From assembly GCA_963734815.1 (NCBI GenBank), contig CAVTIH010000001.1, positions 1,240,001-1,304,000 of the forward strand: 64,000 nt of DNA, in the 5' to 3' direction. This document shows, one piece after another, positions 58,267 through 64,000 of this stretch. The notes beneath the pieces were generated by a model. That model was given only the letters and a program-made list of their open reading frames with translations, ran no database searches and had not been told where the DNA came from. Made by a program: the position numbers and the translations under genes. Positions within the stretch are counted from its first letter, which is position 1, and every line of letters starts with the position of its first letter. The stretch comes from Palsa-744 sp963734815. GTDB taxonomy: Bacteria > Actinomycetota > Thermoleophilia > Solirubrobacterales > Solirubrobacteraceae.

Positions 58267-58470
58267 ATGTCCCCAGATTCGAACACCTCGACGCCCCGCG
58301 GGCGGCCGGCCGCGGGCCTGTGCGACAGCTGCGCCTTCCAGCGCGTGGTGCCAAACACGCGGGGCTCGGTGTTCTCGCTGTGCAACCGCTCGCGCGAGGA
58401 CCCGGCATACCCGCGCTATCCCCGCCTGCCGGTCCTCGACTGCCCCGGGTACGAGTGTCGAGTGCAGTAG
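58267..58470 (+). CDS. Small cysteine-rich conserved protein
   Basis: The 67-residue protein has LCDSCAFQRVV, then SLCNRS and LDCPGYECRVQ: four to five cysteines arranged as CxxC...C...C, a likely small zinc ribbon, together with the pattern PAYPRYPRLPVLDCPGYE. I recognise this pattern from short actinobacterial proteins of unknown role. It lies between divergent transporters, directly downstream of the exporter operator region and in opposite orientation to the exporter. The short length and coherent cysteine spacing support a real gene. Confidence 0.7.
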   Translation: MSPDSNTSTPRGRPAAGLCDSCAFQRVVPNTRGSVFSLCNRSREDPAYPRYPRLPVLDCPGYECRVQ

Positions 58471-58521
58471 TGACAGCACGCGAGGTGTATCCCGTCGACA
58501 CCCAAGGCTGCGCACGCGAGG

Positions 58522-60105
58522 CTAGCCGACCCCGACGCCGGCCTCGACACCGACCGGCTCGCGTGCGGGGGCCTCGGTGGCCGGCTCGGTGGAGCTGACG
58601 AAGTCGCGGCTGCGCACCAGCACGAAGGCGCACACCGCGCCGACGAAAGCAATGGCGGCGGCGATCGCAAGGATCGTGGTGAAGGCCTCGGTGAAGCCGA
58701 CACGGTAGGCATGCTCCAGGGCGGCCCTGGGGGCGGGGGGAAGGGCGTGGAGGACCTTGCCGACTTCGCCGGACTGCAGCAGCGTCGAGAGCTGCCCATG
58801 GGCGGCGTTCTGGACGGCCTGGCCCTGCCCGCTCGCCGCGAGCTTGGAGTTGACCGTGTGGCTGACGTCGTGGGCGAAGATCGCGCCAAGGCCGGCGATG
58901 CCGGTGACGATGCCCACCTGCCGGAAAGTGCTGTTGATGCCCGATGCCATCCCGCTGCGCGAGTAGTGCACGACGCCGATCGCGGTCGAGGCGAGCGGCG
59001 GGTTGATCATGCCAATGCCGGCGCCCGCGAGCACGAAGCCGGGGATCAGTACGGTCCACCCGGAGCTGGCTTCCACCGCCGTCATCGCGAATAGCCCGCT
59101 GCTCACCAGCACGAGGCCCCCGCCGAGCAGCAGTCGCACCGGCACGCGCACGGTCAGTCGCCCGGCGATCGGGGCGACGATGAAGGAGAGCATCGTGATC
59201 GGCAGGAAGCGCAGGCCGGCCTGCAGCGCGCCGTACCCGAGCACGTCCTGGATGTACAGGGTGAGGTAGAGGAACATCGCGAAGATCGAGCTGGAGAGGG
59301 TGAACGCCACGATGTTGGCCCCCGTGAAGGCGTGGCGGCGGAAGAGGCTGAGGTCGAGCATCGGCCGCTGCTGGCGCATCTCGGCAACCAGGAACGCCAC
59401 CAGCAGCAGCACCGAGGTGATCAGCAGCGAGACGATCTTGGTCGAGCCCCAGCCGGCTTCGTTGCTCTGCTCGAGCGCATACACCAGCAGGAACAGCGAC
59501 CCGGAGAAGGTCACCAACCCGAGCCAGTCAACCCCCGTCGCGTTGGGGTCACGCGACTCTGTCACGCGCATGACGGTGAGCACGACCGCGGCGATGCCGA
59601 TCGGGACGTTGACGAAGAAGATCCACTGCCAGCCGATGCCGGTCGTGATGATCCCGCCGACAACCGGCCCGACGGCGACCGCGGCGCCGGTGACGGCCCC
59701 GAACACCCCAAACGCGATCCCGCGGTCGCGGCCTTGAAAGGCCTGGGCGATCAGCGCGAGCGAGGTGGCGAACATCATCGCCCCGCCGACTCCCTGCACG
59801 GCGCGGGCGAGGTTCAGCATCAGCGGCGAGTCGGCCAGCCCGCAGACGGCGGAGGAGCAGGTGAACACCACGAGGCCAGCTGTGAACACGCGCCGGCGCC
59901 CAAACAGATCGGCGAGCGATCCCGCCGTCAGCAGGAAGGCGGCGAGCGTCAGCGCGTAGGCGTTGACGACCCACTGCAGGTCGGCGAAGGAGGAGTGCAG
60001 TTCGCGCTGGATCGAAGGCAGCGCGACGTTCACTACGGTGATGTCGAGCAACAGCATGAAGATCGCAATCGATACGGCAATCAGCGTCCACCACTTGCGC
60101 TCCAC
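58522..60105 (-). CDS. MFS transporter, DHA2 (EmrB/QacA) drug:H+ antiporter family
   Basis: The 527-residue protein has 14 predicted helices. Motif A-like GSLADLFGRRRVF is in loop 2-3, and motif C-like AVGPVVGGIITTGIGWQWIFFVNVPIG marks the antiporter group. The start is GTG 60105 (MERKWWTLIAVSIAIFML) with GGAGG eight bases upstream. The substrate is unknown. It is divergent from the next MFS gene across 122 bases, which must contain both promoters. Confidence 0.92.
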   Translation of the reverse strand: MERKWWTLIAVSIAIFMLLLDITVVNVALPSIQRELHSSFADLQWVVNAYALTLAAFLLTAGSLADLFGRRRVFTAGLVVFTCSSAVCGLADSPLMLNLARAVQGVGGAMMFATSLALIAQAFQGRDRGIAFGVFGAVTGAAVAVGPVVGGIITTGIGWQWIFFVNVPIGIAAVVLTVMRVTESRDPNATGVDWLGLVTFSGSLFLLVYALEQSNEAGWGSTKIVSLLITSVLLLVAFLVAEMRQQRPMLDLSLFRRHAFTGANIVAFTLSSSIFAMFLYLTLYIQDVLGYGALQAGLRFLPITMLSFIVAPIAGRLTVRVPVRLLLGGGLVLVSSGLFAMTAVEASSGWTVLIPGFVLAGAGIGMINPPLASTAIGVVHYSRSGMASGINSTFRQVGIVTGIAGLGAIFAHDVSHTVNSKLAASGQGQAVQNAAHGQLSTLLQSGEVGKVLHALPPAPRAALEHAYRVGFTEAFTTILAIAAAIAFVGAVCAFVLVRSRDFVSSTEPATEAPAREPVGVEAGVGVG

Positions 60106-60227
60106 GGCTGGGCCTCCTTTGCTCGCGAGTCGGTGCCGGTCCCCCTCAATGTAGGACCCTTGCTGGTGCGGCTACTGTAGGGGGCCTCGCCGTCGCGGCA
60201 TGCCCGAACGCTAGAGCGACGGCCATT

Positions 60228-61688
60228 GTGCGCATGACTTCGCCCGACACAAACCGCACGCATCCGACCCTGATCCTCGCCGTGCTCTCGCTCGCCGGGC
60301 TGGCCTACGCGATGCTGAGCTCCTCGGTGATCCCGGCGCTGCCGACGATGCAGCGCGCGCTGCACACCAGCGAGACGGGGATCGCGTGGCTGCTGACCGC
60401 CTATTTGCTCTCCGCCTCGGTGGGCACCGCGATCATCGGCCGGCTCGGCGACATGCACGGCAAGGAGCGGCTGCTGCTGTGGACGCTCGTGATCCTCGCG
60501 GCAGGCACGCTGCTCGCGGCGGTGTCGAGCTCGCTGGGGGTGCTGATCGTGGCGCGCTTCATCCAGGGCGCCAGCGGTGGGATCTTCCCGCTGGCGTTTG
60601 GGATCGTCCGCGACGAGTTCCCGCGCGAGAAGGTCGCGGGGAGCATCGGCTTGCTCTCCGCGATCCTCGGGGTCGGGGCCGGCGTCGGCATCGTGCTCTC
60701 GGGCGTGATCGTCGAGCATCTCAACTACCACTGGCTCTTCTGGCTGCCGCTCGTCGCGGTGGTGCTCGCCGCGGTCGCGACGTGGCGCTTTATTCCCGAG
60801 TCGCCGATCCGCGTGCCCGGGCGGATCAACTGGCTGGCGGGGGCGCTGATGACGATCGGCATCTCGCTGGTGCTGCTGGCGATCAGCGAGACGACGACGT
60901 GGGGCTGGGGGTCGGCACGCACGCTCGGCTTGATCCTGATCGGGCTCCTCTTCACGGCCGCCTGGATCGCGGTGGAGGTGCGCAGCGAGGACCCGCTGAT
61001 CGACATGACGATGATGCGCATAAGGGGGGTTTGGACGACCAACCTCGCGGCGTTTCTGCTGGGCGCCGGCATGTACGCGTCGTTCATCGTCTTCCCCCAA
61101 TTTGCGCAGCTGCCAACCAGCACCGGCTTCGGGTTTGGCGCCTCGGTGGTCGTCTCGGGCCTGTATCTGCTGCCCTCGACGGTGGGGATGACGATTCTTG
61201 GCATGTACGCCGGGCGGATCTCCGCCCGCTTCGGCTCACGTGCGGCGCTGTTGAGCGGCACGGCCTTCACCACCGCCTCCTTCGCACTGCTCGCCGCGGC
61301 TCACAGCCACCCCTACGAGCTGCTGATCGCCGCCGCGCTGCTCGGCGTCGGGATCGGCCTCGCCTTCGCGGCCCTCGGCAACCTGATCGTGCAAGCGGTC
61401 TCGATCCACCAGACGGGAGTGGCGAGCGGTATGAACACGGTGATGCGGACGCTCGGCGGCGCGCTCGGCGGGCAGCTCTCGGCGACGTTCATCGCCGCCA
61501 ACGTGGCGCACGGAGAGCCGACGGTGACGGGTTTCACCGAGACGTTTGCGATGGCCACGGGCTTCCTGGTGGTGGCCTTCTTGGCGGGGTTGTTGGTGCC
61601 GAAGGTGCAGATGCAGGTTCAGAGCGAGGATCTGGCGGCGGATGCCTCGCACGGCGAGGCCACGGCGACGGCACTCGAAACCGCGTAG
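60228..61688 (+). CDS. MFS transporter, DHA2-like drug exporter
   Basis: The 486-residue protein has 14 helices, with loop motif IGRLGDMHGKERLLL, the arginine motif VARFIQGASGGIFPLAFG and the antiporter-type helix GVGAGVGIVLSGVIVEHLNYHWLFW. The first helix begins TLILAVLSLAGLAYAMLSSSVIPALP. GTG 60228 or ATG 60234 may be the start; neither has a strong ribosome site. The gene is divergent from the MFS gene at 60,105 and convergent with the MerR gene at 61,690, one base away. Confidence 0.92.
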   Translation: MRMTSPDTNRTHPTLILAVLSLAGLAYAMLSSSVIPALPTMQRALHTSETGIAWLLTAYLLSASVGTAIIGRLGDMHGKERLLLWTLVILAAGTLLAAVSSSLGVLIVARFIQGASGGIFPLAFGIVRDEFPREKVAGSIGLLSAILGVGAGVGIVLSGVIVEHLNYHWLFWLPLVAVVLAAVATWRFIPESPIRVPGRINWLAGALMTIGISLVLLAISETTTWGWGSARTLGLILIGLLFTAAWIAVEVRSEDPLIDMTMMRIRGVWTTNLAAFLLGAGMYASFIVFPQFAQLPTSTGFGFGASVVVSGLYLLPSTVGMTILGMYAGRISARFGSRAALLSGTAFTTASFALLAAAHSHPYELLIAAALLGVGIGLAFAALGNLIVQAVSIHQTGVASGMNTVMRTLGGALGGQLSATFIAANVAHGEPTVTGFTETFAMATGFLVVAFLAGLLVPKVQMQVQSEDLAADASHGEATATALETA

Positions 61689-61689
61689 A

Positions 61690-62148
61690 TCAAACGGGAA
61701 GCGCCTCGGCCGGTGCGGGGTCGAGCTCGCGCAGCTTGCGGCGCACACGCGCGCGCGTGTGGGTGAGCTCGTCCTTGAGCTTCGCCAGCTCGGCGGAGCG
61801 GTGCTCGACCAGCTCCAGCTGGCGGTCGATGTGGCCGAGCGCCTCCTGCAACAGTTCGTGACGGCGCTCGGGGTGGACGTCCTCGCGGCGCAGCTGCGCG
61901 CGCACCTCCGCGCGCGCCTCCTCGGCGGAGAGCAGGGTCTTGAGCTCCTCGAGTGTCACCCCCAGCAGACTCTTCAGGCGCATCACCTCGCGCAGGCGCT
62001 CGACCTCGGCCTCGGTGTAGGTGCGGTGCTGCCCGGAGGGCCGGGCGGGCGCCTCGGCGAGCAGCCCGATCTCCTCGTAGTAGCGGATCGTGCGCGGCGT
62101 GGTGCCGACCAGGCGAGCGACGTCGCCGATGCGCAGGGGGGCGCTCAC
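61690..62148 (-). CDS. MerR-family transcriptional regulator
   Basis: The 152-residue protein has the MerR helix-turn-helix LRIGDVARLVGTTPRTIRYYEEIGLLAEAPARPSGQHRTY in segments (RYYE.IGLL is diagnostic) and a long coiled-coil dimerisation helix (LLQEALGHIDRQLELVEHRSAELAKLKDEL). It lacks cysteines for metal sensing, so it probably binds an organic ligand. GTG 62148 overlaps the upstream MFS gene stop (GTGA), so the MFS exporter and regulator form one operon, and the regulator most likely controls it. Confidence 0.9.
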   Translation of the reverse strand: MSAPLRIGDVARLVGTTPRTIRYYEEIGLLAEAPARPSGQHRTYTEAEVERLREVMRLKSLLGVTLEELKTLLSAEEARAEVRAQLRREDVHPERRHELLQEALGHIDRQLELVEHRSAELAKLKDELTHTRARVRRKLRELDPAPAEALPV

Positions 62149-63683
62149 GAGCGCGCTCCAACCGTGGCTGGCCGATCGGCGAGCTGTCGCTCCTCGACTC
62201 TCGCTTCCACGTGGCGGGGGCGCATCAGGCAGACGCCCGCGCCCACCAGCGAGGTGGCGGCGAGCACCCACAGCGCTGTGTGCATGTTGTCGATGAACGG
62301 CGCCAGCTTCTGTGAAGAGAGCCCTTTGGCGAGGCCGGAGAAGACAGCGAACAGCGTGGGGCGTGGGACGGCGGAGGTGACGATCGCCATCACGAACGCG
62401 ATCGACAGCACCGCGCCGGTGTTCTGCAGCAGCGTGCGCGCGCCCGCGGCGATCCCGCGTCGCTTGGCGGGGACGGCGCCCATCATCGCGGCGGTGTTGG
62501 GGCTGTTGAACATCCCCGAGCCCACACCTACCAGCAAAAGCCACAGCGTGCTCTGCCAGTAGGGGGTGTCCACCTGCAGCGTGGTCATCGCGGCGAGGCC
62601 GGCGGCGCTCACCAGCATCCCCAGCGCGGCGAGGCCGCGGGAGCCGTGACGGTCGGCGTAGATGCCGGCCAGCGGGGAGGAGACGAGCATCCCCAGCGCG
62701 AGCGGGATCAGCTTCACCCCGGCGGTGATCGGCGTGTTGCCCTGGGCGCCCTGGAAGTAGAAGACGAACAGGAACATCAGCGCGAAGCGCGCCAGCCCGT
62801 TGATGAAGGCCGCGGCGGTGGCGGCCGCGAACAGGCGGTTCTTGAACAGCGCCAGGTCGAGCATCGGCGCGCGCGAGCGGCTCTCGATCGCCACCCACAG
62901 CGGCAGCAGCACGAGCGCCGCGAGCAGACCGCCGATCACGATCGGGTCATCCCAGCCGCTCAGCCCGCCGCGCGAGACGCCCAGCACGAGGCCGGTGAGG
63001 CCAAGGATGAAGGTGAGGTTGCCGAGCACGTCATACCCGCGGATCTCATCGGGCTTTGAGAGCTCGCGCAGGATCAGCGCGCCCCACGCGGCACCGGCGA
63101 GGCCGAGCGGCACGTTGAACCAGAAGACCCAGTGCCAGGAGATGCCCACCAGCACGCCGCCGAGCACCGGCCCGATCGCCAGGCCGATCGCGGCGACCAT
63201 CGTGTTGGTGCCCATCGCCAGGCCCAGCTCGTCGTGGGGGAAGGCGTCGGTGACCAGGGCGGCGGCGTTGGCGAACAGGAAGGCCGAGCCGATCCCCTGC
63301 AGCACGCGCCACACGATCAGCACTTCGGCGTTGGGCGAGAAGCCGGCCCCCAGCGAGGCGAGTGCGAACACGATGAAGCCGCCGATGTAGGCGCGCTTGC
63401 GCCCAAACAGGTCCGATAGCCTCCCCGCCATCAGTACCAGCACAGTTGCGGCGATCAGGTAGGCGAGGATCACCCACACCAACGCCAGCAGCGAGGCGTG
63501 CAGCGAACGCTCCAGGTCGGGCAGCGCGATGATCAGCGTCCCCGAGTTGGTCGCGGCCAGCAGCATCCCCAGGCTGGTGCAGGAGAGCGCCCACCACTTG
63601 TAGTGGGCGTGGCCTTCCGCGACCCCGAGTCGGCGACGGGGGGTGGCGGTCTTGCTGCTGGTCTTCAGGGCTGCGCGGGCCAA
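62145..63683 (-). CDS. MFS transporter, DHA2 family, controlled by the adjacent MerR
   Basis: The 512-residue protein has 14 helices. AGRLSDLFGRKRAYIGG is the loop 2-3 motif, WRVLQGIGSAFLFANAAALV holds the functional Arg, and IGPVLGGVLVGISWHWVFWFNVPLG is motif C. Helix 1 starts YKWWALSCTSLGMLLAATN. The TTG at 63683 (MARAALKTSSK, with GGAAAGG upstream) is preferred to an ATG at 63860, which would add non-family residues and cross the operator. It is transcribed leftward together with the MerR gene. Confidence 0.9.
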   Translation of the reverse strand: MARAALKTSSKTATPRRRLGVAEGHAHYKWWALSCTSLGMLLAATNSGTLIIALPDLERSLHASLLALVWVILAYLIAATVLVLMAGRLSDLFGRKRAYIGGFIVFALASLGAGFSPNAEVLIVWRVLQGIGSAFLFANAAALVTDAFPHDELGLAMGTNTMVAAIGLAIGPVLGGVLVGISWHWVFWFNVPLGLAGAAWGALILRELSKPDEIRGYDVLGNLTFILGLTGLVLGVSRGGLSGWDDPIVIGGLLAALVLLPLWVAIESRSRAPMLDLALFKNRLFAAATAAAFINGLARFALMFLFVFYFQGAQGNTPITAGVKLIPLALGMLVSSPLAGIYADRHGSRGLAALGMLVSAAGLAAMTTLQVDTPYWQSTLWLLLVGVGSGMFNSPNTAAMMGAVPAKRRGIAAGARTLLQNTGAVLSIAFVMAIVTSAVPRPTLFAVFSGLAKGLSSQKLAPFIDNMHTALWVLAATSLVGAGVCLMRPRHVEARVEERQLADRPATVGARS

Positions 63684-63722
63684 GGGGCTGCCTTTCCGGA
63701 GGCTCAGATGGTGCGTGCACAA

Positions 63723-63739
63723 CTTGACGTGAACGTAAG
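63723..63739. promoter_or_regulatory. Candidate MerR operator upstream of the MFS-merR operon
   Basis: CTTGACGTGAACGTAAG is a near-palindrome (CTT-ACGT...ACGT-AAG with one extra base), located 40-56 bases before the TTG start at 63683. MerR regulators bind such sites in the spacer of their target promoters. A clear -35/-10 pair could not be set. Confidence 0.5.
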
Positions 63740-63760
63740 GATCACGATAGCAGGCCCCCG

Positions 63761-64000
63761 CTAGGACTCCGGTGGACGCCGCTGGGGCCCCGGTGGGCCG
63801 AGGATCTCTTCGAGGAAGAGTCGCGTCTTCAAGGGGGGCTCGCGCGCGGGATATATGCACTGCAGCAGCTCGAGCGCCTCATCGACGTCGTGCACGTCGC
63901 ACTCGGTGAGCAGGAGCTCGATGTCCTCGTCGTCCTCGCCAAAGCGCATCGCCATCAGCTTCATCGCGAGCAGGTAGCGGGGTGAGGCGGTGGTTATCTC
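63761..64000 (-). CDS. Partial protein resembling a DUF6036-type nucleotidyltransferase C-terminus
   Basis: The frame is open to the right edge, so the 5' end is missing; 79 codons are visible. It reads ASPRYLLAMKLMAMRFGEDDEDIELLL and ends in a Pro/Arg-rich tail (GPPGPQRRPPES). The pattern YLLAMKL.A.R..(D/E)D..DI..L is common near the end of small nucleotidyltransferase-fold (antitoxin-like) proteins. ATG 63964 is an internal Met rather than the likely start. The stop is at 63761. Confidence 0.6.
   Translation of the reverse strand, partial: EITTASPRYLLAMKLMAMRFGEDDEDIELLLTECDVHDVDEALELLQCIYPAREPPLKTRLFLEEILGPPGPQRRPPES

Noticed and set aside
1..64000. CRISPR arrays or phage structural genes
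   Set aside because: No set of regularly spaced direct repeats with unique spacers and no cas, capsid, terminase or tail genes were seen.

Overview
The window is one contiguous stretch of a high-GC bacterial chromosome with dense genes, frequent GTG and TTG starts, 4-base start/stop overlaps and F420/pantothenate/Rex-type genes. Gene content and protein style (K+-independent membrane pyrophosphatase, redox repressor Rex beside a small glutaredoxin, an EgtA/YbdK-like ligase, PanC-PanD-PanB, exported proteins with short Ala/Pro-rich linkers) suggest an actinobacterium of the Thermoleophilia/Solirubrobacterales type. This is an inference from gene content; no rRNA gene is present to prove it.

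Left part (1-21,900): a membrane-protein gene with a striking palindromic operator, a DUF2277 gene, a decayed reductase start, a sigma factor with a membrane tail, glyA, assorted oxidoreductase/metallo-hydrolase/VOC enzymes, a Uma2-family gene, a giant sedolisin-metallophosphoesterase fusion, uvrA, an exported phospholipase C-like enzyme, an ABC-2 exporter pair, an acyltransferase and two exported proteins of unknown role. Middle (21,960-39,340): the pantothenate genes panC-panD-panB, a MazEF-type toxin pair, a family-4 uracil-DNA glycosylase with a sliding-clamp tail, the t6A tRNA-modification cluster tsaE-tsaB-rimI-tsaD, glutaredoxin and rex, a GCS2-type ligase, the proton-pumping pyrophosphatase, and an APC permease with a universal-stress domain followed by two TrkA proteins (a likely potassium-transport unit).

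At 39,753 lies tRNA-Gln(CTG). Its 3' end is the attachment site of an 8.5-kb integrative mobilizable element (39,803-48,362) bounded by 38-bp direct repeats. The element carries an MNT/HEPN toxin-antitoxin pair, an exported chymotrypsin-fold protease, a small membrane-anchored protein, a MobF relaxase-helicase with a candidate oriT, an excisionase-like protein and a tyrosine integrase. A second MNT copy and a HEPN gene with an internal deletion sit directly outside the right end, pointing to an earlier integration at the same tRNA.

Right part (48,900-64,000): a methyltransferase, a cysteine-poor redoxin, VOC and F420-type reductase genes, a lipoprotein, an exported arylsulfotransferase with a recognisable promoter, a heterodimeric ABC exporter with one degenerate ATP site, and three MFS drug-type exporters, one in an operon with a MerR regulator.

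The most unusual signals are: a 51-bp palindromic repeat placed in frame inside two unrelated genes (uvrA and tsaB), reminiscent of Rickettsia palindromic elements; the tRNA-Gln element with duplicated MNT/HEPN ends and a candidate oriT; the protease-phosphoesterase fusion; and a shared 13-bp upstream motif in front of two genes 47 kb apart.
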